From NCBI GenBank assembly GCA_013152205.1, contig JAADGV010000092.1, positions 1 through 36,342 of the forward strand: a DNA stretch of 36,342 nt, in the 5' to 3' direction. Of this stretch, positions 25,245 to 34,596 are shown piece by piece. A model generated the notes under the pieces. The model was given only the letters and a program-made list of their open reading frames with translations. It did no database searches and had not been told where the DNA came from. The stretch's first letter is position 1. Every line of letters begins with the position of its first letter. This stretch comes from Planctomycetota bacterium. GTDB lineage: Bacteria; Planctomycetota; Planctomycetia; Pirellulales; Lacipirellulaceae. The position numbers were made by a program, and so were the translations under genes.

Positions 25245-26297
25245 ATGACATCACCGCTAGCAACTCTTATCGAGTCTGGCACCATTCTTTGGCTCGACTC
25301 GGTAGATCCAGATCACATCGAGGCTAGCAAAGCGCATGGAGCCACAGGGGCTACCTCGAATCCAATCATCATTAGTGGTGTCATTAACTCGGGTCGGTAC
25401 GATAGCGAGTTGGTCCGACTGCTACGGGACGAAGGCCTATCAACCAGCGAGGCGGCTTGGGCTCTGACCGATAAAATCGTAGCTGCCGCTCAGCAAGAAT
25501 TTTTGCCGGTTTGGGAAGCAACCAAGGGCGACGATGGGTACGTTAGTTTCGAGGTAGACCCGCTGCTAGAAGACCCCGATAACGGCTTGTCTCGTCAGCA
25601 GCGAGTTGCCCAGTACCTAGAGCTTGGCACCAAGTGGTCTGAAGGGCACAAGAACCGATTGATCAAAGTGCCCGCAACGCCAGCAGGACTCGAAGCCGTC
25701 GAAGAGTTGGCCGCCCGTGGCGTACCCCTCAACGTCACGCTGATTTTTACCATGCGGCAATACCAGGAAGCGCGGGATGCCGTCTGGCGCGGAGCCCAAC
25801 GCCTAGACTCGCTAGACAAGTTCAAAAGTGTCTACAGCATTTTTGTTTCCCGAGTCGACGCCTATACGTTGAAGCAGGTACCAAGTCTTTCGGATGCGGC
25901 TCAAGGCGAGGTGGGCATCGTAAACGCCAAGCAAGTCTGGAAAGACAACCAGGACTTTTGGAAGGATCATCCCACGCCTTTGGGCCAACAGATTGTCTTT
26001 GCCAGCACAGGCACCAAGAACCCAGACGACCCTCCCTGGAAGTACCTGGCAGCACTAGCAGGCAGCGATATCCAAACCAATCCCCCGGCGATGAACGAGG
26101 CCGTCGAGCAGAGCGGGCAGACGTTCTCAAGAGAAGTCGACAAGCTGCCCCCTGCCGAGGTACTCGCTGAAATCGCCGCTAAGGTCGACATGCAGGCTGT
26201 TGAAGATTTCCTGATGACCGACGGCATCAAAAAATTCGCCGACCCACAAAAAAAGCTGCTTGCAACGATCGAAAGCAAACGAGCCAATTTGTCGTAG
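25245..26297 (+). CDS. tal: Transaldolase
   Basis: The product is 350 residues. It transfers a dihydroxyacetone unit between sugar phosphates in the non-oxidative pentose phosphate pathway, in the cytoplasm. The Schiff-base lysine is K141 in RLIKVPATPAGLEA. Other family marks are WLDSVDP, GATSNPIIISG, the strand LNVTLIFTMRQY and the region around VSRVDAYT. It resembles the longer TalB/TalA-like bacterial group rather than the short 215-residue group. It stands alone; a spacer with a palindromic repeat follows. Confidence 0.93.
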   Translation: MTSPLATLIESGTILWLDSVDPDHIEASKAHGATGATSNPIIISGVINSGRYDSELVRLLRDEGLSTSEAAWALTDKIVAAAQQEFLPVWEATKGDDGYVSFEVDPLLEDPDNGLSRQQRVAQYLELGTKWSEGHKNRLIKVPATPAGLEAVEELAARGVPLNVTLIFTMRQYQEARDAVWRGAQRLDSLDKFKSVYSIFVSRVDAYTLKQVPSLSDAAQGEVGIVNAKQVWKDNQDFWKDHPTPLGQQIVFASTGTKNPDDPPWKYLAALAGSDIQTNPPAMNEAVEQSGQTFSREVDKLPPAEVLAEIAAKVDMQAVEDFLMTDGIKKFADPQKKLLATIESKRANLS

Positions 26298-26380
26298 CCC
26301 AAGTGGACTGCAATTTTTTAGCGGTGTTGCTCCGTTTGACAAAAAACCGAGTGGTGGATGCAGGCCGATTGCAAAGTCAC

Positions 26381-26451
26381 TGTGGGAGGCGTCTCTGACG
26401 CCGATCGTGAGTCAAAACAAGCACTTTCGGCGTCAGGAGACGCCTCCCACA
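26381..26451. repeat. Palindromic repeat element, well-paired copy
   Basis: Arms 26381-26404 and 26427-26451 are reverse complements over 24 bases with a single one-base indel (TGTGGGAGGCGTCTC, then TGACGCCGA), around a 22-base loop. There is no U tract, so it is not a simple terminator, though it lies between two genes. The family partner is at 3032-3101. Confidence 0.75.
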
Positions 26452-26590
26452 ATCACACAATCACAGATCGCCGACTTTGCAAACCGTCTGCCCTGCTCGT
26501 CGATCCGACTTGGCTATGGTACGATTAACCCCGATTCATTCACCTTCTATTTAGCTGGATCGACTGAAAAAACATAGGATATAGACTGTC

Positions 26591-28720
26591 ATGGCGATCG
26601 ACCCGTATGCACCCTGCCCGTGTGGAAGTGGAAAAAAACTGAAATTCTGTTGTGCCGACCTTGCTGGTGACATCGAGAAGGTGCAGCAGATGATATCGGG
26701 CAAGCAGCCACACGCTGCGCTCAAGCACATTGAGCAGCTATTAGAGAAGCATCCAACGCGGTCTTCATTGCTTGACTTGCGATTGTCGCTTGAGCTTGGC
26801 CTACACGAGTTCGACGCCGCTCGCCAAACTTGCGAGGCCTATCTAGCAGCGCACCCCAAGAGTGCCTCGGCCTTTGCCCAGGCGGCCGTTTTGGCTTCGG
26901 TCACCGAATCAGGCACCGAGTCGATTGCCCCAATGCAAAATGCACTCGAACAAATCGATGGCGACGAGATGCCGCTACGTGTTTTGGAGGCGATCGGAGC
27001 GGTCGGGCAGGCATTGCTTATGGAAGGCGAGCTAGTCGCCGCACGTGGGCATTTGCTTATGTATGCGGCAATCGCGCCCGAAGAAAACAACCGAGCTATC
27101 GAGCTGCTACTTCGGATGAACCTACAAGCCGGTTTACCGCTGCTGATGCGTGAGTATCTGCTGTTGGAAGAGTGTCCAGACGACGTGAAGTGGAGCGATC
27201 GGTTTATCGAAGCTTTGCGACTATCTGGTCGAGGCCTCTGGCGTCGTGCGGAAGCGATCTTTAGCGAACTGCGAGAAGAGGTCGGCCAGGAGCCTGCCGT
27301 GGTTTACAACCTCGCCTTGGTCAGAGGTTGGCTAGGCCAGCCCGGTTCCTTTGCTGCTGGCTTGCATGAATACGCCAAGCTGGATATCCCCATCGACAAG
27401 GCCGTCGAAGCAGAAGCCTTGGCCCAGTTGGTCGATCCCGACTTAGAGGATCCCACGCTAGAAACGGTTAAAATCACCTACGCGGTTAACGATCTCGAGG
27501 CACTTACCGAAAAGTTCGTGTCCGACAAACGGATCGAAGACCACGCCCTCGACCCAAAAGAGTTTGGCGAAGACGAAGTCACCCGCCCACGCGGAACCTA
27601 CCTACTGCTGGATCAACCGACGCCTTCGACGGGCGTCGATCTGGAGCGTTCCGGAATACCCTCTGTCGAGGCGTTTCTCTGTCTCTTCGGCAAAAGAACC
27701 GACCGCGAAGCAAGGCTAGAGATAACCACCGACCGCGGCGAGCGTTGCGAACAAACACTAGCTCTGCTGACCGAGATTGTTGGCGATTCGCTTGGCGAAA
27801 AAATTGAAGAAGAGGTCGTCGCCGAGAAATCGATCAGCAACGAGTCGTTAAGCTGGCGTTGGAGGTTGCCCAATGACACCCCCCCAGACCACCGGCGCAA
27901 GCTTTTGGCCGAGCAACGCCGCGAAGCAATCTTAGATCATTGGACTAACGCCCCCCGTGCCGCCTTGGGCGACAAGTCGCCGCAAGAGGCGGTAGGCGAT
28001 GCCGATCTGCATCTGGCTTTGATGGCTAGTGCCTTGATCATCGAGCAAGCAGCCGTCGACCCAGCCGAGCAGCCCCTATTTGCCGAGTTACGCGAGCGGC
28101 TCCAGTTGCCTGTGCCTGAAGTTCTTGATCCGACCGGTGTTGAACTGGAGCATTTTCCGCTAGTACGCATTCCGCGGACCGACTTGTCGAAGCTCTCCGA
28201 TGTCGAAGTCGCTGGCCTAGTGGATCGCGCCGTTTTGATGGGAGCCAATGTAGCTACGTTGATCGTTGCTAACGAATTGGTCTCTCGCCCCCAGCTTGCT
28301 GATGGAGTGGATGCCATGCCGGCCTATCGCCAATTGGTCCGACTCGAACCAGATCACCAGAAGGCATTCGAGTGGATTGCCAGAGCACGAGAGTGGTCGA
28401 AGAAAAATGAAAAGTCGGTCGCTGAGTGGGTATTGATGGAAATGGAACTTACCATCGAGCGTGGCGAGGGCGAGCGACTCCAGACGCTGCTCAACGAAAT
28501 TCGTGATAACCATATCAGCGAGCCGGGCGTAGCAGATGCCACTTACAAGCTGTTGGCTTCAGCCGGTTTGGTCGACCCAAATGGTCCGGCTGGCTCGGCA
28601 GCCCCCGGCCCTCAAACTGCGGCCACACCGCCCCCGAGTTCCGGTCTCTGGACGCCCGGAGACACGGCCCCAGCAGCAGAATCCGAGAGTGAAGAGAAAA
28701 CCGCTATTTGGACACCCTAG
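26591..28720 (+). CDS. SEC-C zinc-motif protein with TPR-like repeats
   Basis: The product is 709 residues. A SEC-C motif opens the protein: C9, C11, C20 and C21 in CPCGSGKKLKFCC, a zinc site like the one at the C-terminus of SecA, where it contacts SecB or the ribosome. A helical-repeat region at about 30-270 has TPR-like features (LLDLRLSLELGLHEFDAAR, VVYNLALVRGWLGQPG). The middle and C-terminal parts are acidic and unassigned; the end is Pro/Ala-rich with SGLWTPGD and the closing TAIWTP. It is cytoplasmic, with no signal peptide. The last codon region is overlapped by a dispersed repeat that supplies the stop TAG. The role is unknown. Confidence 0.85.
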   Translation: MAIDPYAPCPCGSGKKLKFCCADLAGDIEKVQQMISGKQPHAALKHIEQLLEKHPTRSSLLDLRLSLELGLHEFDAARQTCEAYLAAHPKSASAFAQAAVLASVTESGTESIAPMQNALEQIDGDEMPLRVLEAIGAVGQALLMEGELVAARGHLLMYAAIAPEENNRAIELLLRMNLQAGLPLLMREYLLLEECPDDVKWSDRFIEALRLSGRGLWRRAEAIFSELREEVGQEPAVVYNLALVRGWLGQPGSFAAGLHEYAKLDIPIDKAVEAEALAQLVDPDLEDPTLETVKITYAVNDLEALTEKFVSDKRIEDHALDPKEFGEDEVTRPRGTYLLLDQPTPSTGVDLERSGIPSVEAFLCLFGKRTDREARLEITTDRGERCEQTLALLTEIVGDSLGEKIEEEVVAEKSISNESLSWRWRLPNDTPPDHRRKLLAEQRREAILDHWTNAPRAALGDKSPQEAVGDADLHLALMASALIIEQAAVDPAEQPLFAELRERLQLPVPEVLDPTGVELEHFPLVRIPRTDLSKLSDVEVAGLVDRAVLMGANVATLIVANELVSRPQLADGVDAMPAYRQLVRLEPDHQKAFEWIARAREWSKKNEKSVAEWVLMEMELTIERGEGERLQTLLNEIRDNHISEPGVADATYKLLASAGLVDPNGPAGSAAPGPQTAATPPPSSGLWTPGDTAPAAESESEEKTAIWTP

Positions 28721-28742
28721 CCCGGATTTCTCACCAGTTTCG
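28716..28742. repeat. Short CTAGCCC...TTTCTCACCAG repeat, second copy
   Basis: Nearly the same as 14318-14338. Here the TAG of CTAGCCC is the stop codon (28718-28720) of the SEC-C gene. It lies between convergent genes, as does the first copy. Confidence 0.5.
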
Positions 28743-28785
28743 TTGCGAGAGTCCGTAATTTGTTTGCTACATCTGAATGTACTGG

Positions 28786-30504
28786 TCACTCGGTTGGGCC
28801 CAATAACTCCCATCCCTGGGTAGGGTCAGAGATTCCCAGCAGATTGATGGCGACGATTCCGCAGATGCCTGTGACAATCAGATAATAGATCGTTGGTAAA
28901 ATAGTCTTGCGCAGGGTCGAACCCTCTTGGCCGAGCAACCCAACGGTGGCCGATGCAGCGACGACGTTGTGGATTGCGATCATGTTGCCAGCCGCGGCGC
29001 CGACGGCTTGCAGTGCGACAACCATCATGCCGCTGATATTTAGTTGCTCGGCAACCGAGAATTGAAACTTGGCGAACGTGAGATTGCTGACCGTGTTCGA
29101 ACCGGCGATGAATGCCCCCAGCGCACCGATCACCCCGGCGAACATGGGCCAGACGTTGCCGACGTGTAGCGAGACCCATTGAGCCATGGCAACGGGCATG
29201 CTGTCGTAGCCGCCGTGGTTGATGTTTGAATTGATGAGGATCTGCACCATCGGGACGGTGAAGATAAGCACAAACCCCGCGCCAAGCAGTACTTTCGACG
29301 AATCGCTAATCGCGTTTTTGATCTTAGGCAGGTCCATGCCGTGCAAAAAATAAGTGATCGCCACCACCACGGCCATGATGGTGCCGGGTAGGTAGAGCGG
29401 TTTGGTTACGGCAGAGATGTTGGTTCCGAACAGATTCGACCAGGTGAAGCTGACACTCAATAACAAGTCGCCAAGCCCTAGGCCCTTGATGCGAGTGGCC
29501 ATCAACAGCACCGCTACGAGCAAGTATGGCAACCAGGCGACGGCAATCGACATTGGTCGCTCTTCCGTTTCGTTGGTGGTGTGGCCTTCGATTTCGCTAC
29601 TCCACTCCGCAGGCCATTGCCCTTTGGCGGAAAAATCCCAAGTGTCGGTTGGCAACAGCCATTTTCGACGAGCAACATAGGTAACCAACGGTAGCCCAAC
29701 TAACGCACCTAGCAGCGAAGGAAACTCGGGGCCGAGCAAGAACGCAGCTAAGGTATAGGGCACAGTAAACGCTAGGCCGCCAAATAGAGTGAACGGCAAG
29801 ATCGACAGCCCCGACTTCCACGATCGCTGTGGGCCAAAGAACCGGGTCATCATCATGACCATCAGCGTAGGAATCATCGTGCCGGCAAGGGCGTGTATCA
29901 CCGCGATCCGCATTCCAATCTGCTGGAGAAAATCACGAAGGTTCATTCCATGCAGGGCTAGCTGTGCGTCGAACGCTTGCCCTCCCATGCCATCGTGAAC
30001 GCCGACGAGAATCGGGGTGCCAGCCGCTCCAAAGGTAACTGCTGTGGACTGGATCATCATGCCGATCATCACCGCGCAAGCAGCCGGGAAGCCTAATGCG
30101 ACAAGCAGCGGGGCAGCGATAGCCGCCGGGGTTCCAAAACCGGCAGCACCTTCGATAAAAGAACCGAACAACCAAGCCACGATAACGACCTGCACGCGGC
30201 GGTCGTCCGAAACATTATGAAAGCTGCGGCGGATTGCGGTGACGGCGCCCGATTGCTCAAGCGTGTTGAGCAACAAGATCGCTCCAAAAATAATCCAGAG
30301 CAAATTGAAGGTAACCAATAGACCCTTAGCCGAGGCAGCAGCAACTTGTGCCGTATCCATTTGCCAAGCCCAAAGCCCGATCGCTGCCGTCACGACATAG
30401 ACCGCCGGCATCGCCCATTTCGCGGCGATCCGAAAGCCAATCAGCAAAATACCGCCAAGCATAATCGGCGCAAAAGCCAACAGTGCCTGCAATGTTAGAC
30501 TCAT
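28786..30504 (-). CDS. L-lactate permease family transporter
   Basis: The product is 572 residues, close to LctP/LldP (551 in E. coli). It is an inner-membrane protein with about 12-14 helices, beginning MSLTLQALLAFAPIMLGGIL. The family sequence FGSFIEGAAGFGTPAAIAAPL at about 113-133 and FGAAGTPILVG at about 158-168 are clear. Known members import lactate or glycolate with protons. The gene follows the Tat-exported propeller gene by 51 bases on the same strand, so they are probably co-transcribed. The stop is 65 bases from the convergent SEC-C gene. Confidence 0.92.
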   Translation of the reverse strand: MSLTLQALLAFAPIMLGGILLIGFRIAAKWAMPAVYVVTAAIGLWAWQMDTAQVAAASAKGLLVTFNLLWIIFGAILLLNTLEQSGAVTAIRRSFHNVSDDRRVQVVIVAWLFGSFIEGAAGFGTPAAIAAPLLVALGFPAACAVMIGMMIQSTAVTFGAAGTPILVGVHDGMGGQAFDAQLALHGMNLRDFLQQIGMRIAVIHALAGTMIPTLMVMMMTRFFGPQRSWKSGLSILPFTLFGGLAFTVPYTLAAFLLGPEFPSLLGALVGLPLVTYVARRKWLLPTDTWDFSAKGQWPAEWSSEIEGHTTNETEERPMSIAVAWLPYLLVAVLLMATRIKGLGLGDLLLSVSFTWSNLFGTNISAVTKPLYLPGTIMAVVVAITYFLHGMDLPKIKNAISDSSKVLLGAGFVLIFTVPMVQILINSNINHGGYDSMPVAMAQWVSLHVGNVWPMFAGVIGALGAFIAGSNTVSNLTFAKFQFSVAEQLNISGMMVVALQAVGAAAGNMIAIHNVVAASATVGLLGQEGSTLRKTILPTIYYLIVTGICGIVAINLLGISDPTQGWELLGPTE

Positions 30505-30555
30505 GGATTATTTGCTCCCATCCGCCATCGCCAGAAAACAACTGGGAAACCCGGG

Positions 30556-31662
30556 CTAGCTGACTTTGCGTAGTTTGGTAACTCGCCCGGTCTTGACCCA
30601 CTCGGCAACAAAGATATTCCCGTCGGCGTCGAAGCAGGCATCATGCGGGTGGATGAATTTTCCTGGTAGCCATTGCTCGCGTTGGCTACGCATTTTGAAA
30701 CCATCGAGAGCCCGATTTCGCCACTCGGGATCATCCCCCAGATGGACGATGACGTTATCGTTTTTGTCGAGCAAAGTGATGCGACAATGCAAATCGGGCA
30801 CTAACATCAAATCGCCAGAAACGTCGATGTCGGCAGGAAACAGAAAACCGCCCAGGGTTTTCAGGTGATTCCCATCCATGTCGAACCACTGCAAGCGTTC
30901 ATTCGCTCGATCGGCGACCACCAATTTGGGCTCGCCATTGCGCTCGTCCAGCCACTGGCCATGAGGGGTGCGAAACTGGCCATCCTCGGTTCCTGCTGCA
31001 CCGACAGAGCGGAGGTACTTGTCGTTCTTATCGTATTGATGCAGGAGCCCACTGCCGTAACCGTCACCTAGAAAGTAGCCACCATCCGGCGAAAAGCTGG
31101 TGTTGGTCGGTCGGTACTTGGCGCCTTCTGGGTAACGATTGCTGTCGGCGTGAATAGCTTTGCGACCCTTACGCCAAACGACTTCGCCATCGAGAGTCAT
31201 TTTCACAAAGTCCAACGACGACTCGCTGGCAGCGAGGTAGATAAATTCTTCGTTACCTTCTTTTCGAATATCAATGCCATGGCCACAACCGTGCTTGGCC
31301 TTGCCGTCCGAGGCTGGTAGCTGATGGACATCGCCCATTGCTTTAACAAACGTGCCATCGGGATCAAAAACAAAGATCGAGCCTGGGTCGCCGTAGTGAG
31401 TGATGTAAATCAAACCCGAGCTGTCGATGGCAACTCCGTGAGAAGCATTGCCATAGTTGGCTTTGCCCGGCAAGCTGGACATGCCCCAGTCGTGGATACA
31501 CTCGTAGGCGTGCTCACCTGTTCCGAGAATAGGATTTTTGCTGCCCGATTTATCGGAAGCATGAACCGTCGGCACCGCGAGAGACGAGGCTGCTGAGACG
31601 GCGCAAACTTTCAAGACGTCGCGGCGACTTGGTGCGTTGCGATGATGTTTTGGCTTGGACAT
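30556..31662 (-). CDS. Tat-exported NHL-type beta-propeller protein
   Basis: The product is 368 residues. A twin-arginine signal lies at 13-14 (SRRDVLKVCAVSAASSLAVP). The rest is made of repeating blades with the signature of NHL propellers: HGVAIDSSGLIYITHYG, FVFDPDGTFVKAMG, HGQWLDERNGEPKLVVADRA, LQWFDMDGNHLKTLGG, HPHDACFDADGNIFVAEW. Similar proteins resemble the lyase domain of peptidylglycine alpha-amidating enzymes, but no activity can be assigned. It lies upstream of a lactate permease in a likely two-gene operon, hinting at work on, or sensing of, a small organic acid, which is inference. Confidence 0.88.
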   Translation of the reverse strand: MSKPKHHRNAPSRRDVLKVCAVSAASSLAVPTVHASDKSGSKNPILGTGEHAYECIHDWGMSSLPGKANYGNASHGVAIDSSGLIYITHYGDPGSIFVFDPDGTFVKAMGDVHQLPASDGKAKHGCGHGIDIRKEGNEEFIYLAASESSLDFVKMTLDGEVVWRKGRKAIHADSNRYPEGAKYRPTNTSFSPDGGYFLGDGYGSGLLHQYDKNDKYLRSVGAAGTEDGQFRTPHGQWLDERNGEPKLVVADRANERLQWFDMDGNHLKTLGGFLFPADIDVSGDLMLVPDLHCRITLLDKNDNVIVHLGDDPEWRNRALDGFKMRSQREQWLPGKFIHPHDACFDADGNIFVAEWVKTGRVTKLRKVS

Positions 31663-31775
31663 GATCAGCTCCGTAGGAAAAAAGGGGAAGTGGCTATCTT
31701 ACCGGGTCGGGGTGCGAGAAGCCAGCGCGCCATGCGAGACATCCCATCTATCATGAACTTGGCTATTATTTTGAC

Positions 31776-32795
31776 TCAAATTGACAACCGATTTTGCTCG
31801 GCTAGCCAATTGCCTAGCCGTTGCATGCCCTCGGAGGTTGAGATACGAGGCTGGTAACCGAAATCTTGGCACGCGGCAGAGATGTCGAACCAGTGGGAGG
31901 TGGCAAGCTGTGCGGCCAGGAATCGGGTTATTGGGGGTTCGCTACGCAATCCGAATGTTCGATAGGTAGCTTCCAGCACGGTTCCTACTCGCCAAGCCGC
32001 TTGTTGAGAAAGTGACTTTTTTACGGGAGGTATTTCGGCCAAGGCCAGGATTTCGTCGATCCACTGCCAACAATTCACGGGTTTGCCTTGGCTCAAAAAG
32101 TATGCCTTCCCGGCAACTGGCGAGTTTTCTTGGGCTAAGGCTTCGGCGGCCTGGAGATGGGCCTCTGCGGCGTTTTCTACGTAAATCATATCGACCTGAT
32201 TGGTTCCCTCGCCGATACGACGTAGCCGACCCGATTTGGCTTTTGCGATCAAACGTGGGATGAGGTGCTGGTCGCGAGGGCCCCAGATGAGATGGGGGCG
32301 GAGCGCGCAGGTGCGAAGTTGCTCGCAGTTTGCTTGTAGGATCTGTTGTTCGGCAATGGCCTTGGTGTACGAATAATAGCTGCGGTGTTGCTGTAGCCAA
32401 TCGAGGGCCAATGGCACCGATTCATTTACCCCACATTGGTCGACGCCTGCGAATGTTACGCTAGGGCTGCTGGTGTAAATCAGTCGCGAGATGCCATGCT
32501 GTCGGCAACCGCGAAGGACGTTCTCGGTTCCTAGCGTGTTCGCCTTGTCGTAAGGCAAGCGTTGAACCGAAACGCCCGGTCGTGCGGCGACATGAAACAC
32601 GGTGTCGACGCCATCACATGCCGCGACGACGGCATTTTGATCGGCTAGGTCGCCTCGGACAACTTCGACGCCCAAGGCTTCTAGCTCGGGGTAGGCCCCG
32701 CGTCCAAAGCTGCGCACGCGGTCGCCCCGGGTGATGAGTTGCTCACAAATATAACGGCCCAAAAAACCGCCGCCGCCGGTGACTAGTGTGTGCAT
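31776..32795 (-). CDS. oleD: OleD-like NAD(P)-dependent 2-alkyl-3-ketoalkanoate reductase
   Basis: The product is 339 residues of the extended short-chain dehydrogenase type. The Rossmann motif GGGGFLG is at 7-13. VFHVAARPGVSV follows at about 66-77, SSPSVTFAG at about 109-117, and the catalytic pair is Y141 and K145 in YYSYTK. The order of motifs and the GVDQCGVNES stretch resemble OleD, which reduces the beta-keto acid made by OleA to a beta-hydroxy acid for OleC. It lies 91 bases downstream of oleC on the same strand, the usual oleCD pairing. Without the neighbour it could only be called a 3-beta-HSD-like epimerase. Confidence 0.8.
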   Translation of the reverse strand: MHTLVTGGGGFLGRYICEQLITRGDRVRSFGRGAYPELEALGVEVVRGDLADQNAVVAACDGVDTVFHVAARPGVSVQRLPYDKANTLGTENVLRGCRQHGISRLIYTSSPSVTFAGVDQCGVNESVPLALDWLQQHRSYYSYTKAIAEQQILQANCEQLRTCALRPHLIWGPRDQHLIPRLIAKAKSGRLRRIGEGTNQVDMIYVENAAEAHLQAAEALAQENSPVAGKAYFLSQGKPVNCWQWIDEILALAEIPPVKKSLSQQAAWRVGTVLEATYRTFGLRSEPPITRFLAAQLATSHWFDISAACQDFGYQPRISTSEGMQRLGNWLAEQNRLSI

Positions 32796-32886
32796 GGTTG
32801 GGGGCTGGGGGATGCGTTGTTTAGGGACATTCGAGGAAATTAGTGTCGCTCAAGGAGTTGGGGGAAAGCATTTGTCAATCAGGCAA

Positions 32887-34587
32887 TTATTTCTCGAACG
32901 GTCCGAGTTGTTCGGTGGCCCAAGCGGCTAGTTGTTCGCGGTTGATTTTTGAGTTATGGCGGACGTCGACGGGCAACGAGGAATGAATGAGTACGTGCTT
33001 GATTTCTTGGGTAAGTTCGTGTTTGGTTGCAAGCTGTTGCGCTTCGGCACAAAGAGATTGGGCGTCTTGGTTTTGATTTTGGCTTTCTAAAGAGGCTTCG
33101 ATGATGAGTACGGGTATCTGCTCGCCACGCTCGCCTACTCCGACCAATGCCGAGCGGGCAATGTCTTGGTGAGTGTTGAAGATCGACTCGCAGGGGATGG
33201 TGTACATGGTGCCTTGTGCCGTTTCCACTCGGTGGGCCTTTCGGCCGCAGTACCAAAATCGCTGTTGCTCGTCGAGGTAGCCGACGTCGCCCATGCGGTG
33301 CCAGATGGAATCGGCGTCGCGAATCTTGGCACTGGGATTGTGGTCGACAGTGTCCAGTTTCACGTATTCGGGAGATACCTGAGGGCCACGGACAACCAGT
33401 TCGCCGATTTCGCCGACCGGCATAGTGTCGCAGTCGTCGATCGAGGCAATGGGATCGTCGGTGATTGAAATTACTCGCCAGTCGATAGTGGTGAATTTGC
33501 GACCGACGCAGATGCCGGCTCCTTGGTCGGTGAGGCGTGCCGTTTCGTCGAACACTTCGCTGGCAGCGATGCTCGCGACGGGCAGGCATTCGGTGGCGCC
33601 GTAAGGGGTGTGCATTTCGGCGCCGGCGCTGACGCAAGCCAGTGTACGGCGGAGCACTTCGGCGGGAACTGGGGCACCGCAGGAGAGTACCTTGCGCAGT
33701 GTCGGAATCATCTCGCCGGTGCGTTTGCAAAACGTGCTTAGCTTTCGCCAGACCGCGGGCGAGGCAAAGGCTTGAGTGACTTGCCAATCGTGGGCTGCGG
33801 CGAGGAGCTTGGCGGGGTCGGCTGAGGCGGGGCGAGAAAAATCCATATCCGGAAATACCGTGGTGACGCCCATCGCCGAGTTGAACAGGCCGAACAGCGG
33901 GAAGCAGGCTAGGTCGGCTCCTCCTGGGTGGATGTCGTAGTGGCTGCCGATTTCGGTGGCCTGGGTGTCAAACATTTGATGCGAGTAGGAGACGCCTTTG
34001 GGCGGTCCGGTGCTGCCGCTGGTGAAGATGATTGCCGCCGGGTCGGTCGCGTGAGTTTCGGGGAGTGCTGACTGGGAGTGTTGCCCGAGGGTTCGTAGTT
34101 GTTCATACGTTTTGCCGCCCCAAAACCAACGTCGTCCGACCGTCACGTTTTTGGTGGCTTGCGGAAAGCGTTTGCGCAAAACGGTGCGAATTGCCTGGGC
34201 AGGGCTGATGGCAATAAAACCTTCGGGGTCGGTCGAGGCGAGGCCGTTAATCAGATGCTTGCGGCTCATGCCAGGGTCGATGAGTACGGTCGTAGCGCCA
34301 CTTCGCAATAGGGCGAAGACTAGTTTGACGAACTCGACCCCAGGCCGTACTAGCAGGACGAGGCGGGTTCCCGGCTGGACGCCTAGTTCGACGAGCCCGC
34401 GTGCTAATGCGGTGGCGTCTTGGTCGAGTTGGGCAAAGGTGCAAGTGGTGTAGGAATTTTTTCCGGCAACATCCCCGCGGCCCGGGCAGGCGACGGCAAT
34501 CGCGTCGGGTATCTGCTGGGCCATTTTGGTAAGCCGATCAGCGACGTTGAGACGCTGGTGTTTTGTAGGGATGCTTGTTGTTGCCAT
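32887..34587 (-). CDS. oleC: OleC-like beta-lactone synthetase (AMP-forming ligase)
   Basis: The product is 566 residues from ATG 34587. A longer open frame adds 44 residues, but these lie in a dispersed repeat also found before folC. The ligase motif is FTSGSTGPPKGVSYSHQ; TPYGATECLPVASI, YVKLD and MGDVGYLDEQQRFWYCGRKAHRVET follow. OleC converts 2-alkyl-3-hydroxyacids to beta-lactones with ATP; OleB then releases CO2 to give long-chain olefins. The sequence and the adjacent oleD fit this family. oleA and oleB are not in the window. No ribosome site is visible. Confidence 0.82.
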   Translation of the reverse strand: MATTSIPTKHQRLNVADRLTKMAQQIPDAIAVACPGRGDVAGKNSYTTCTFAQLDQDATALARGLVELGVQPGTRLVLLVRPGVEFVKLVFALLRSGATTVLIDPGMSRKHLINGLASTDPEGFIAISPAQAIRTVLRKRFPQATKNVTVGRRWFWGGKTYEQLRTLGQHSQSALPETHATDPAAIIFTSGSTGPPKGVSYSHQMFDTQATEIGSHYDIHPGGADLACFPLFGLFNSAMGVTTVFPDMDFSRPASADPAKLLAAAHDWQVTQAFASPAVWRKLSTFCKRTGEMIPTLRKVLSCGAPVPAEVLRRTLACVSAGAEMHTPYGATECLPVASIAASEVFDETARLTDQGAGICVGRKFTTIDWRVISITDDPIASIDDCDTMPVGEIGELVVRGPQVSPEYVKLDTVDHNPSAKIRDADSIWHRMGDVGYLDEQQRFWYCGRKAHRVETAQGTMYTIPCESIFNTHQDIARSALVGVGERGEQIPVLIIEASLESQNQNQDAQSLCAEAQQLATKHELTQEIKHVLIHSSLPVDVRHNSKINREQLAAWATEQLGPFEK

Positions 34588-34596
34588 GAGAAGGAT

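Noticed and set aside
25083..25250. A promoter for the transaldolase gene at TTACGC/GATATT
   Set aside because: Spacing is right but both boxes match the consensus poorly, so it is not claimed.
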